This document shows, one piece after another, positions 53,801 through 64,000 of a stretch of 64,000 bases of DNA (position 1 is the first letter of the stretch; each line of letters begins with the position of its first letter). Source of the DNA: Baylisascaris procyonis (taxonomy: Eukaryota > Nematoda > Chromadorea > Rhabditida > Ascarididae). The notes below the pieces were generated by a model. That model searched no databases and was not told where the DNA came from. It worked only from the letters and a program-made list of their open reading frames with translations. The position numbers and the translations under genes are program-made. The DNA lies in assembly GCA_037389465.1 (NCBI GenBank), contig JAZARR010000200.1:3851501-3915500 (forward strand). Direction: 5' to 3'.

Positions 53801-56800
53801 CTATTAAAGCCTTAAAGATAGAACGCTACTAAATAGTAGTTAGAGAGCTACAGGAAGTGCTAATGTCTTGGTTAATAGGCGTTAGAACACTGCTTCTAGA
53901 TAGAATAAATGACAGAAAGAGAGCACTTAGCGCTGGGGGGTGCTGAATCACTGACAGAGAATCCATACCTCTTAGCTCTGCCGCTCGCCTCGAAGAAAAA
54001 AGCACAAATAAATTCGAAACGAACATAAAGCATTGTAAATCGTTTGCCCGAACAGTACATACTATGAGTTCATAAAATGCAAATTCATGAGCAATATGCA
54101 GATATCATCACCTCGTAAGTTTTTGTGGTATTTTTAATTTATTTGCAAAATTTCACATTATTTTCTGTGGAATGCGTGCAATCGGTCGATAAAAGCATGG
54201 AAGTATGCAAAAATGATATTATAACAAGATCTTTCATTCCTTCTGTCTTGTACAGATTTTGGGTGATAATCTCTGATTAAAAAGCATCTCCTTGCGAACG
54301 TTGCGCAACAGGTTCTTTTTTTTTGACTTACTCAATTAGCATTTGGTTTTTATTCTCTCTCTTCATTATGAGGTGTTCATACACACACGTGCACATTTAT
54401 ACGTATGCAGGTGCAATACTTTGTTTTAGTTTTTTAATCTAATATATTTAAAACTTTATAATCGGATGCCATTATGCATTCAATGTTCAGATACTTATCC
54501 ATGCATATCCATCCATGCTACCATCAAGTAACCCGTACATTTGGGCATTGAGTTAAACCTTTCGAGGGATTTGACAAATTTATGACTGATTTGAGAAAAT
54601 GCACTACAGTGATTCGATTCGTGAAAATTTTATGTTCTGCATGCAATTGGACAGCTTGCCAACCAAGTTTTGAACGAATCATGCGAGAAAAATGTGCGAG
54701 TATGAGGAGTACCGCATTTGTTAAACTGAGGGAAAACGACGATTACATATGATAGTTGAAACGATGTCGAAATATGTAGTCGTTTGTTGAGGATTTTTTT
54801 TTTAATATTAATGGTACGAATGCAAGTATGGGAATGTTTTAGTGCATTGCAGGAAAGAGACACTGAATACCTTACCCGTATGTATTTCACCCACAAAAAT
54901 GTGTACTACGCTATGAATGGCTAAAATATCATTTGCAAATAACGGAGTCAAAGATGCAGGCATATACTGGACGAAAGAATCTGAATTTGATTATTTCCAC
55001 CTGAGCCTAGTAGTAGTTGTGAAGTTAACGCTTCTGTTGGTGTGGTGGGACCGGGTGGCATCCACGGCTGTCTGCGTTGGGGAGATTGCACCATGACAGA
55101 AATACTTGTACTGGTTTATTTTCTCTTAGAATATTTTTTACTGTTCTTTTATATATACATAACTAGGTGTTTTATTATTTATTCATTAGAATAACATATA
55201 AAGATAGAAAATCGGTGTGGAAGCTTTTGTTGAAGACAATCTTTCATAAGGTGATATTGGTAAAGATTTGCACGATACTCACTCGTCTTCTGATTGTTCG
55301 ATATCTTCACGTAATTCACCAACGTTCTCACCTGTATCGTCTTCATCGTTCATCTAAATAAGCAAAATTGCTGACCATATTTCTCAGTATTAATGATTAT
55401 TCTATATCGAATATTTGTCGTTTCTAAGTTTCAATAAATGAAGAGAAATAAAACAATAAATGAAAGGAAATGTGATGAAATCGGATTTGATAAGTTTGAA
55501 CATGACTGCTAATTAAATTCGACAAACGCTATTACTTGCGGCACTCTTCGTTTATGCCTATAGAAATGCTTCACTCATCTCTGGCTAGGTTGTTCTAATC
55601 TAGCTTATCCGTTTACCTGTGCAATTTACCTATTCCTAAATTATATGTCCGCGCATAAAAAAAAGGAGATTCACGTAGACTCAGAATTTCCTTATACCTA
55701 CCCTTATAGAATTTAATGGTTGTGTAGTATCTTCGAATTCCGCTTCAGGTAATGGAAGATCATCCTGGCCCGATAAATCTTTAAATACAGATGGTTGCAC
55801 GATTTCAATGGCCTTCAAATTTAGAGCGCTCATTGTTTCTGCAATTTATAAATAAAGCTTCTCATTTGCCTTTCTTTCCTTATTGCATCTGTTCCTCAGG
55901 GAAACGGAAGAACACTCTCTAAGTATAGACCATATAATTCGGAGGAATATTAGAACATTTCCTTGCTATTTCTCTTTTTTCGTTATTACCATCTAATCTC
56001 TCAACGAGTAATGAAGTAATGTTCATTTCCTGAGCAAGCATTTTATTTATGAGTGTACCTCATTACAGAATGGGAAAAGGAAGGTGCTCTGGAGAGGGGA
56101 GAGTGGAATAACAATCCCCAAAAACTTGACTCTTTTGCTACTTTGTCCTCTCATACTTTCAAACGGTTATGTTGAACTTTCCACTAGTTTTCATGCGGTG
56201 CTCCCTCAAATTTCCTTACAAAACCTGGTTATGGAATGTTTTTTCTCACAGTTCTTGAAATTTCCTATTGCATTACCTTCTTAATTTTTAAAGGCTTTTC
56301 ACATTCCACCCCCTCCTCCTCCCCTCCTTCTCAAATCACGCTTATTCGATAAAACTCAAAACCTGAGCAGAGGAATGAAGATATTTCCTTTTTTTTTCTG
56401 TTTTTCTGGATGCACCAAAGATTCTCCAAATGGAACACATATTTCATCATCCGATATCATAGTGTTTTATTTTAGTTTTATTCGAATCACTAGAGCATAA
56501 TTTCAGTTTTGATATTTTTTATTATCAAGAACTCATTTTTCTTCCTCAATTCTCCCAAGATTTATTTATTTAGCTTAGTGAATTATGCCCTACTGAAACT
56601 CTTTCATTTAGCCTATAAATTTAGATTTCGTTCACATCAAACGCGATAATTTTCACTTCCGTCACTATTACAGCTGCTCACTTCTTCTCATAGCTTCCCA
56701 TATCTCTTCCAGCTGTCACTTATTTCCCCATATCGTTAATCATAAGATAGACCAATAATTTTAGAATACGCGAATACTTCAGTAAAGTTTGACAGGATTA

Positions 56801-57649
56801 CAACTTACTTTCTTCAATCGGTGTATTTGGTGTGGGTGTAACATTTTTTTCGATGTCTTTTACTCCAAACCTATCACCTTTGAGTAAATATTTTTTATCG
56901 TTTGCGTCAATTTTGCTAACTTTTGCAGTCAGGCTTGCCGCGGTGCTTTGAGTTTGTTCCGCTTCCGTTATCGATTGTGTCTTTTCGATTCCCGTCCTCT
57001 AAACTTTCGCTCATAATTTCTTTTCCATTCCATTGTTTTGAATCTACTATTTAGTGTAATATTTATAAAAGTAGTCGATTCGATGAGGGGAATATAGAAG
57101 CACGTACTGTTTCAGCTCCTATCACATGCTTCTCCATCTGTTTTATTGTCCAAGAGAGACCACTGAACGTTTACAATAATAACGACGTTTTCAGAAATAT
57201 ATGGATAAACATCTTGTTTGGCTTTGTAATGCATTATGTGCACCATAGAACTGATGGGTCTGAAGCTATAGTCAAAAGCTTCCATCATAGCTCAATTTGA
57301 GAGCATTCGCTCGGCAAACGAACAAACGCGGGTTCGTTCCTATCTACAGCTAAGTTTTTTATTAGTCATTGAACGACAGTGTTGATTGACATCTGATGGG
57401 TTGAATAAATTTTCGCATAACTTTTGAATATGTCGATAATAAGCTTACTGGTTTGCGTGCCAACGATTTTGCTTTTGTAATGTTGAGTGGATTTTTTCGA
57501 TGCTTCTCATCGAAGTTGATTTCTTTCAATTGTTTTGCCGATTTCTTCATCTCTGGTTTTCGATTGTTACTGTGAGTGCTTTTATGTGCCGATTTAATGC
57601 ACTGTTCACCACCCTGTTTATTCGACTTTTGTTTTTGTAACTTTGCTTC
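47863..57649 (-). CDS. PH-domain protein, multi-exon, 5' end missing
   Basis: Exons on the minus strand, in order: 57649-57449, 56998-56809, 55838-55702, 55353-55283, 55110-55001, 52715-52599, 52238-52063, 50575-50458, 49648-49273, then tentatively 49219-49207, 48128-48084 and 47955-47863. All phases agree and the sum is 549 codons with the TAA at 47865-47863. The N-terminal 275 residues are Lys/Ser/Thr/Glu-rich and probably disordered (FGVKDIEKNVTPTPNTPIEE; SPQRRQPWMPPGPTTPTEA). A PH domain covers about 276-374. The C-terminal part is Asn/Ser/Asp-rich. The first exon listed starts behind a CTTTCAG acceptor, so at least one upstream exon is missing. The exon 9 acceptor must be the second AG of CACAGAG for the phase to fit. 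Lipid or protein binding at membranes is inferred from the PH fold; the gene is not one I recognise. Confidence 0.65.
49854..49972. repeat. Imperfect inverted repeat around a GC-rich core
   Basis: The left arm, 49854-49880, includes AGGCTCCGGGGACACC. The right arm, 49947-49972, includes GGTGTCTCCGAGCCT. They pair over about 26 bases with a few mismatches around a 66-base loop. It lies in the intron between PH-gene exons 50575-50458 and 49648-49273. The plus strand here also carries a good acceptor (TTTATTTGCAG at 49820) and donor (GTAAGA at 49925). Confidence 0.7.
50458..52238 (-). CDS. PH domain exons of the minus-strand gene
   Basis: Exon 52238-52063 gives VETFDLKGYVDLKLSK, then WPKRYWAEVSRGYLRMYRV: the first strands of a PH fold with the usual aromatic pair in KRYWAEV. 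Exon 50575-50458, joined in phase across a 1,487-base intron, gives TIIRFDDTKCKIYLQSRSD and INRAEYELWKLAIA, the last strands and the C-terminal helix with its nearly invariant Trp. Acceptors are TTTTTATCAG and CTTTTTATAG; donors GTGAGA and GTAATT. A basic K-x(n)-R-x-R lipid-binding pattern is not clear, so phosphoinositide specificity cannot be read. About 99 residues in all, normal for the family. Confidence 0.8.
57281..57347 (+). pseudogene. tRNA-like relic
   Basis: TAGCTCAATTTGAGAGC (57288-57304) resembles a tRNA D arm and A box. ATTCGCTCGGCAAACGAA looks like an anticodon arm. GGTTCGTTCC (57331-57340) is a B box missing one base. The acceptor stem and T stem do not pair, so this is not a working tRNA. 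It may be a tRNA pseudogene or the head of a SINE. Confidence 0.35.
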
Positions 57650-59368
57650 CTGAAAGCTTATATTGGACAACTCAACACGTTGCTATTTCTTTTTCGCTTA
57701 AAATTTGTTATCCATAATAATAAACCATAAACTTAAATTCATATTATATTGAACTGTATACTAACAGTTACTTGTTTCACTTCTATTTGTAAAGCGCATG
57801 TATCCATGAGCGTGTTTGTGCATTTATACATGTGCCGGTGTAATTGTGCATATGTACATGTGTGTCTTCGTATGTATATGTGTTCATCTGTCCGGCAGCT
57901 TCATTTGGAGAGCAATCAAAACGAGAATTGCGAAATATGACAGGTACAATATACACCACAGGAAGTGACTTCCTACGCCATACTCTTTGTTGATTCAACA
58001 ACTTTGAAAGAAACTACAGACGTTTTAAGTGGTGCAAAGTCTTGGTGTATTTTACGACAACCGTATAATAGGAAACCGAATGGCATATGAAAGATTGGCA
58101 TGTTCAGTCAGATCGGTTAAAATGTGAGAGCATATTCTGTAGATTTTGTTTTCTTAATTATAACTTGCAAAACCGGTTGGTCAGGCAAACGAAGTGGAAA
58201 AATGCATTTCCCCCAATTGTTTTGATATTTTTCTTCAAATTTACTATAAAAAATGGAATTAAAATGTGGGAAAGAATTTCTCATAAACATATGGGAAGAC
58301 ATCAAAAATCCTCAAAATCAATGACCAAGTGTATCGACGATCCATAAGTCAACGATCCACTAGGTGGAATTCAAATAAATATACAAATAAAAGCGAGTAA
58401 AATTTATGCTCAATATTTCACTTTTTCAAAGAGTCGCGAGCACAATTAGCATAAATCGTTGAATGTTACTATTGGCATCATCAATGGCACCTAAGTTATC
58501 AGAAAAATATAACCAATTGAGGAAAACGCCAAAATAGAGCTTATCAATGAGTATCAAAAAAAAGAAAATTTGCCTGCCACTTGAACTGACAGTCGATGAT
58601 TCAATTTTCATAGAATATGCAAATTTAGTTAATCTAGCAACCATATCAGCCATAAAAACGTAGATTGAGTATTGACATATATAGGCCGGATGACAACTGT
58701 CAATATGTGTTTATGCAAATTCCAGCTATTTTTCAAAAATGAAAGAGTAATTTAAATCTTTGGCAATCTAAGAAAATCTTTTTCATCACATGAGGTTAAT
58801 AGCATCTATACAAATAACGTCACTAAACAATTTTTCTAAAGAGGAAAAATAGATAACTTTCAGCCTCCAAAAGGCATTTTGAAAGAAAATATGGAAATTC
58901 ATATATTTTAAAAATTAAAAACTTGAACCTATTTTTGAAGAGTAATTTTTTCAGTGGCAATCTAAAAAAGTTACAACTTTTAAAACCTATCGAAAATTAA
59001 AAAAAAAACAACGTTTTTTGGTTGTGTATTTATTGCTACAACAATACATTAAAGAATCACATTACTTGCATTGTTGATGAAACTTTATCCGTAGCAGTTA
59101 CCATCCTCGTGTCTTTTTTTCTATTTCTCGACGTGCATAGAAAAATTAGCATAAATGCAATCGTGATCGATAGCGAATTCACTAGTAGGTCTAAAGAAAA
59201 AAAGATTTAGCAATTCTATGGTATGGTACCATTTTCTACTTAAAGATTTATATAAGAAAAAGTCATACCTTCATCTAGAAAAATTTTATTGACTGGAAAA
59301 TGAAAATTTTGAAAGAAACGGCCTTTACAATTATCATATATGCGTCTCTGTTCCTTTGAAAACTTTAG
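57650..59368. other. Upstream of the PH gene, no exon recognised
   Basis: The missing first exon or exons of the PH-domain gene should lie to the right of 57649, but I find no convincing one. A minus-strand frame at 58653-58561 starts with ATG and reads MADMVARLTKFAYSMK; it lacks a GT donor and its phase does not fit. The rest is AT-rich. Confidence 0.4.
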
Positions 59369-59586
59369 GTGATCTTGATGGCATAATGTGTAGAATGAGT
59401 GAAAAAAAAGTTAGACAAGGAGAGGTGGACTTTTCTCCGAGAATGAACCACTGGGACAAGGACTCATTTGGCTACTTTCACGGCCAAGGCGATGGTTATA
59501 GGCTCAAACTTGCGCATAAGCCCTATGCTGTACTAGTCGCAGCATTCCGAAGTCACCTCTTACACACTATGCCAGTGAAATATAAA
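59369..59586 (+). CDS. Coding-like exon, unknown protein
   Basis: Behind GAAAACTTTAG and ahead of a GTAAGG donor the plus strand is open for 72 codons, entering with two bases of a split codon and leaving in phase 0. It reads MSEKKVRQGEVDFSPRMNHW, then DSFGYFHGQGDGYRLKLAHK and ends LLHTMPVKYK. All three minus frames are closed, which supports the plus strand. I recognise no family. A second coding-like stretch follows at about 59,620-59,720 in two overlapping frames. It could be part of the small gene at 60,945-61,924 or a fragment of a mobile element. Confidence 0.4.
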
Positions 59587-60656
59587 GTAAGGAAGAATAA
59601 AGCTTAATTTGTTCACTTGCCATGAACACGGTAAGAAGGACATTCCATTCCACGAGAAGAGATCAACTCCCAATTACGACCGCTTCCAAAAAAGTCGAAG
59701 TGTAAAAAATGTTTGATTGCATCGATAAAGCGGCGTTGACAGCATGACGTTTGCATAACTACCGATTATTGTAATGCAAATATTTTGCAAGTTTTGCACT
59801 AGTGCAAAAGTTTTGCAATGCAAGCTTGTAAATTTCTCTTTGTAAAACGCATTGTGGCAATGTCATGTCGGCAAATACGCCGAAACTTATGATGGTCACA
59901 TAGAAAGAAGCCTTTAAAGATCGGCACAGCAACCGGAAGAGGTTTAAATGTCAGAATCTAGCCTGAATAGGCCGGAATCGGAAAGCTTGCTTTATGAGAC
60001 GACATTATTCCATGTTAATTTTGTTTTTTCCTTCTACCAGTCAATTTTTTTTCGTTTAGATTTGTTTTCTATCGTAATTTCTTACTCTTTTTAAATTGCG
60101 TATTGGGTACTGCAGCAGTAAAAATCCAATGAAAAAATGAAGATTTTTTTTTATAAACGTTAAGGATCAGTGAATATTTTCAATTACTTCGATTTGAATT
60201 GTTGGCTGAAATGATTCTTTTCCGAGGAAAAAAACCATTATTGAAACAACAATCTAAAAATTTTCCCTCGCACTTTTTATCCTTTTCGTTAGCTATCTGC
60301 TGCTTGTTATAATTATTTGTTTATTTGTTTATTTATTTATTGCTTGCTATGTTGATCACTTTATTTATTTTTATTTAATTATGCTTAATGGTCAAAAACC
60401 TTTCGCCAACATGACTTCCTATTTCCTTGTAGAGTACGTTGTACCCGAAGAGCATCTATTCTTAAATACAGGATTTTCCGGCTTATTTCTTTGCCTAGAC
60501 ATATAATTAACAGATAAATCCTGGATAGCACATACGTGAAATATAAAACGCATGTCCTAGATACATAATTGCGGGAGAAGAATTGAGAAATACGTCGTAA
60601 ATGAGCATCATGGGACAACACATGTACACTCCACAAAAGGCATTTTTTTTGGGGCC

Positions 60657-60758
<102 letters not shown>

Positions 60759-60944
60759 GACCTGTCATAGGGCTAAGGTGATCTAATGCGATCCGTTTTC
60801 GCCAAGCAGTCATAAAAGAGCGCTTTGATGGGGACTAAGAGTCATCAAATTTGTAGATATTTCACAAAGTATCGATAACACTTTTTCTTCTTCTCTGCCT
60901 CTCCGCATAGCTTTGCTTCTTCCTCTTCCGTCCTCCTTTTACAG

Positions 60945-61924
60945 ACAACCATTTCCTGAGACTGCGATCAAAAGTTGCAATAAATCGACTAAAAACTTGA
61001 ATGATACAGTCATTTCCGATGGGTTCATAGTAATAATAAGAAAAAAAATTGTAGATAATGCACACAGATGCGAAATGTTGAACGTTATTATTTCAGTAAA
61101 TATTATTTGTCATAAACAGTGTAAAATATGCAAAATAACAAAAATCGCTTTTCAATAATATAGTATTTGGCATATGATCAAGTAGGATTTTTTTTTTTCT
61201 CAGATATAGCCCAACTGTTTGCGTTTTTTGTTGATATTGCTGTGAGTCTTTAGATCCGATGGAGCAAATGCCCAGAGGCGATTCTAAGGAAAACACAGAG
61301 TTGGCTCATGAATCACGTTTTTTTTCTGATCAAGTGCCCAATGATGCTTTCATCAATATGTTTAATTCTCGCCCAATTTTGACTGCTGAATATGGGAAAA
61401 TTGTAAGGAAAACTCGTTAGCATTGTGATTTTCATAGAACCATATAGATTAATTTGTGCCTGAAGAGACTATCGGTCGTTAGAATAGAATTCAAAGCGAA
61501 TATTTTCAAAACCTATTTATATTGGATGAAATGGTTGAAACAAAATGAAGAAGGATGGAAAAAATTTTTTGGGCGGTCATATTAGGCAAACAACACCTCG
61601 TACAGAAGTGGTAAAGAATATTTCTGAATCTATTCAAAATTCAATGAGAAAAAATTCGGGAAGTTCATAGCATAAGCCAACTATTCCATATGGCAATGGT
61701 CGTCAACTTGAAAGCGGTGGGCTGTCAAGGAAAGGTGAGTCTTAAGGGGACGAGAGAAAACAGCCGAAACGTTAAAAGGCGTTAGGAAGTCTAGGATGCA
61801 GTAGAAGGTATTGTGCACAACGGATGAGCAACGTGAATCATAAAATTTGGTTGCAGTTCCTGATCAGCTCAGTCAACGACATCCAAAGAGGATCTCTTAT
61901 TTTTCTTGTGGCTTTACGCAATAG
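60945..61924 (+). CDS. Putative small multi-exon gene, 5' incomplete
   Basis: Exons proposed: 60945-61029, 61247-61402, 61671-61734 and 61857-61924, with phases agreeing and a TAG at 61922-61924. Acceptors are CTCCTTTTACAG (strong), GCTGTGAG, TTCATAG and GGTTGCAG; donors are GTAATA, GTAAGG and GTGAGT. About 123 residues: QPFPETAIKSCNKSTKN, ISDGFISLDPMEQMPRGDSK, RPILTAEYGKIHKPTIPYGN, and the end HPKRISYFSCGFTQ. The composition is polar and natural for a protein, without membrane segments or a recognised domain. The first exon enters with one base of a split codon, so upstream exons are missing; alternatively translation starts at the ATG at 61259. Function unknown. Confidence 0.45.
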
Positions 61925-63465
61925 TGCGTTAAGGGTGTTAAATGATTGAGTTTGGTGTTATACATGTCAGTGTTATAAATATTCTACATTCAGTTCTTTT
62001 TGAGTTGTATTGTCGCTGGTCGGCAGAGACCTCGATTTTTTTAAACCACTAACTGCTACTAAGAGTTCGAGAATGTCGTTTAAAGGTTAGAACTGTATGT
62101 ATACGTGTGCGCGAGTGCCATTCGAAATGAAATGGGACATATAAAAGCGATATATGCAAATTATAGCTGATGGTTATATGCTAGTTCCGTCATTAAGGTC
62201 ATTGAAAATTGCTCTTTGAAGATTAAGCATTAAGGATTCGATGGAAGGATGGTAGCGACTCGCAATAAAGGTGTTGGGGGGGGGGGGGAGGGAGAGAGGA
62301 GGAGTGGGCCAAAAAATATTGACGACCTCTGCACCAGAGAATCAAGATGACCGTAACGCTGACATGGATGGATAAGGCCAAGGAGCGATGAATCGCATAG
62401 GCTCAGAAATATCAAAACGCATATAGGGAAGCACGCCAAAATAAGAAACATGGAGATCTCATTCATTAATTACTATAGCTGCTGACTTGACGAACGATAA
62501 AACATCTTTGTGGAGTCTAAATAGCAACGCAAATGTTCATATCCTTTCTCAGAAAGAAAAAGCTATATGCCCTCTCAGTCCGTCTCAGGGGAGGAATACT
62601 TTCATATTTTCCGATCTTGAAATATAAAAATGCTCCAAAAGTGCATTCAAAAAAAACAACATCAATCCAGGAAAGCTTCCAGGTAGCCTAATTGCACAAC
62701 CACCCCAAATTACAAGCACTGATTGTCTCAGAAATTCAATACTAGTGAATGTATAGCCAGCAACCTATGCATTTCAAATATATCGATATGTATAATAATT
62801 ACAACACACATATATATTTGAGAAGAAACCTCAAGTACAACAACCTGGAGCTACACGTATCAATAACGACAAATTTCATTTGTTATATAGCACTGTCAAC
62901 GTGAATAATTCATCACATCATAATATAGCATTTGAATTAATATGAAACACCACTTTCATTTCCCCCTTCCCACACTTTGCACCGATATTACTGGAATGAT
63001 GGATGGAATATACCAAAAAAACCCATCTATTTTGAAAGAAATTGAAGACGATTATCTGAACATATTCCTTTCTGATTCGCTTGTCGTTTTTAAAATGTCC
63101 CCTGTAAAATAAACCTTTTTTATCTTTACCATCTATATGACCTTCCATTTGTATCAGCTATACGAGATTAATGCCATTTAATTTTTGTACCAATGGAAAA
63201 TGAAAACAAAAAGAGTGCATTCTGTCGAATGATCTGATGAAAGGTGAGGAAAGAAAGGACAAAATGAACCTCACAAGTGTATAATAAAAGCATTTCTCCT
63301 TACATTCCATTCATTTAGTGGCTGAATTCGTTCATTTTTAGCAAAAGATCACATAATTCTTTGGCATTTAAAAAAAAATGAGCGATTCCAAATATTGCTG
63401 AATGATGGGTGAATGTGAAACGATTGAAACGTGCCCAATTCGTGCATTCACCGAAATAACCAGCA
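61925..63465. other. Intergenic, no supported gene
   Basis: Holds the 3' flanks of the plus-strand gene on the left and of the synaptotagmin gene on the right. A polyG tract lies at about 62,276-62,288, followed by a GC-richer patch to about 62,440 that looks like a decayed repeat. The minus-strand frame 62918-63148 is AT-rich and without support. AATAAA occurs on the plus strand near 63,283. Confidence 0.5.
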
Positions 63466-63627
63466 CTAGCTCTTCGTCATTCGATGCCACATACATACCG
63501 GAAGACCAATTTTACGTACCATCTGAAACCAATGAGCACAACCTGTTCCTGTGCACATCGGTCCCACTACACAATGACCAATTGGAAACGGTCCTTTGTC
63601 CGGCTCTTCAGGATTCGAGTCGTACAT
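63466..63627 (-). CDS. Synaptotagmin-family protein, last exon (end of C2B)
   Basis: Behind a TTTGATTGCAG acceptor the minus strand encodes 53 residues to a TAG at 63468-63466. The sequence YDSNPEEPDKGPFPIGHCVV, GPMCTGTGCAHWFQMVRKIG and LPVCMWHRM matches the end of synaptotagmin C2B domains: calcium loop 3, strand IGxxxVG, TG, then the HWxxM and WH signatures before the C-terminus. Synaptotagmins are vesicle-membrane proteins that bind phospholipid and SNAREs. Upstream exons on the minus strand lie beyond the right edge or were not recognised in 63628-64000. The loop reads D-S-N where calcium-binding members have D-x-D, so calcium binding may be weak, as in several non-calcium members. It ends with a short tail TKS. 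Confidence 0.8.
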   Translation of the reverse strand: MYDSNPEEPDKGPFPIGHCVVGPMCTGTGCAHWFQMVRKIGLPVCMWHRMTKS

Positions 63628-64000
63628 CTGCAATCAAATTTTTTTCTCTTTATAAGCAATAGTGTGTCTGGTTGGAAGGTTGCTGATGAGGACATCGCTC
63701 CTCGAATTCGATCCCAATTATAAATGAACTTGCCCTCTTTTCTTACTCCACCCCACAACTCCAGTTAACTGATGAAGCCGAAGCATAGGATGTTGCTGTA
63801 TTCCACAGGCAACCATTAATAAACCGCCGAAAATTGAGAGCAGGAAGATAATGAGGGAAAAATTACTTTCCAACACCGTGTTGAAAAACTCCCTTGTTTT
63901 GAAAAACAATATATAAAAGTTGGGCACTAATTTCCCCAAAACAAGGGAGAGGGAAGAGGAGTTCGTTTCTCGTCGACAGGAGTTCAATTGAGTAGGTTTC
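63628..64000. other. Intron of the synaptotagmin-family gene
   Basis: By the orientation of the last exon this should be intron sequence. I find no preceding C2B exon in it. The 89-codon minus-strand frame at 63718-63987 is hydrophobic in the middle but does not match C2B. Confidence 0.45.

Noticed and set aside
53969..53988. 20-base micro-exon for the PH-domain gene
   Set aside because: Its phase fits, but exons 55110-55001 and 52715-52599 fit the same gap with longer coding sequence and a better acceptor at the second.
58561..58653. Minus-strand ATG exon as start of the PH gene
   Set aside because: Needs a GC donor and leaves in the wrong phase for the exon at 57649.
63402..63662. 86-codon plus-strand frame with natural-looking sequence
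   Set aside because: It is the opposite strand of the synaptotagmin C2B exon, whose family match decides the strand.

Overview
The window is a stretch of AT-rich eukaryotic nuclear DNA. Short exons are separated by introns of about 50 to 1,900 bases, many 3' splice sites read TTTCAG, and the intergenic DNA is full of microsatellites and decayed retroelement pieces. The splice sites and gene style suggest a nematode. This is an inference: no spliced-leader RNA gene, rRNA or taxon-specific marker is present to settle it.

Layout. 1-5.9 kb: no gene I can support, one GA microsatellite and a probable retroelement tail. 5.9-8.5 kb (+): a three-exon gene for a 106-residue secreted Cys/Gly-rich protein. 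8.5-11.6 kb: non-coding, with a decayed LINE-type reverse transcriptase whose conserved GVPQGSIL-coding segment has expanded into a 23-bp minisatellite. 11.66-41.95 kb (+): a complete DNA topoisomerase II gene, 33 exons in phase, 1,587 residues, all catalytic motifs present. Its introns hold a 31-bp tandem array, a solo-LTR-like insertion, TA microsatellites, polyG/polyC tracts, a 15-bp perfect hairpin and a few coding-like open frames. 42-47.8 kb: mostly non-coding, with a possible minus-strand terminal exon at 45.5-45.8 kb. 47.86-57.65 kb (-): a multi-exon PH-domain protein; the PH core is well supported, the 5' end is missing and the last exons are tentative. 57.7-62 kb: a tRNA-like relic, a long TA tract, and on the plus strand a coding-like exon at 59.4 kb and a phase-consistent four-exon gene at 60.9-61.9 kb with no recognised family. 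63.47-63.63 kb (-): the last exon of a synaptotagmin-family gene (end of the C2B domain); the rest lies beyond the right edge.

The genes are independent single-transcript loci, not an operon: topoisomerase II acts on chromosome topology, the PH protein probably binds membrane lipid, and the synaptotagmin belongs to vesicle traffic. I saw no bacterial genes, CRISPR array, complete transposon or intact virus. The most novel material is the small Cys/Gly-rich secreted protein, the motif-derived minisatellite, the unnamed PH-domain gene and the small plus-strand gene at 61 kb.
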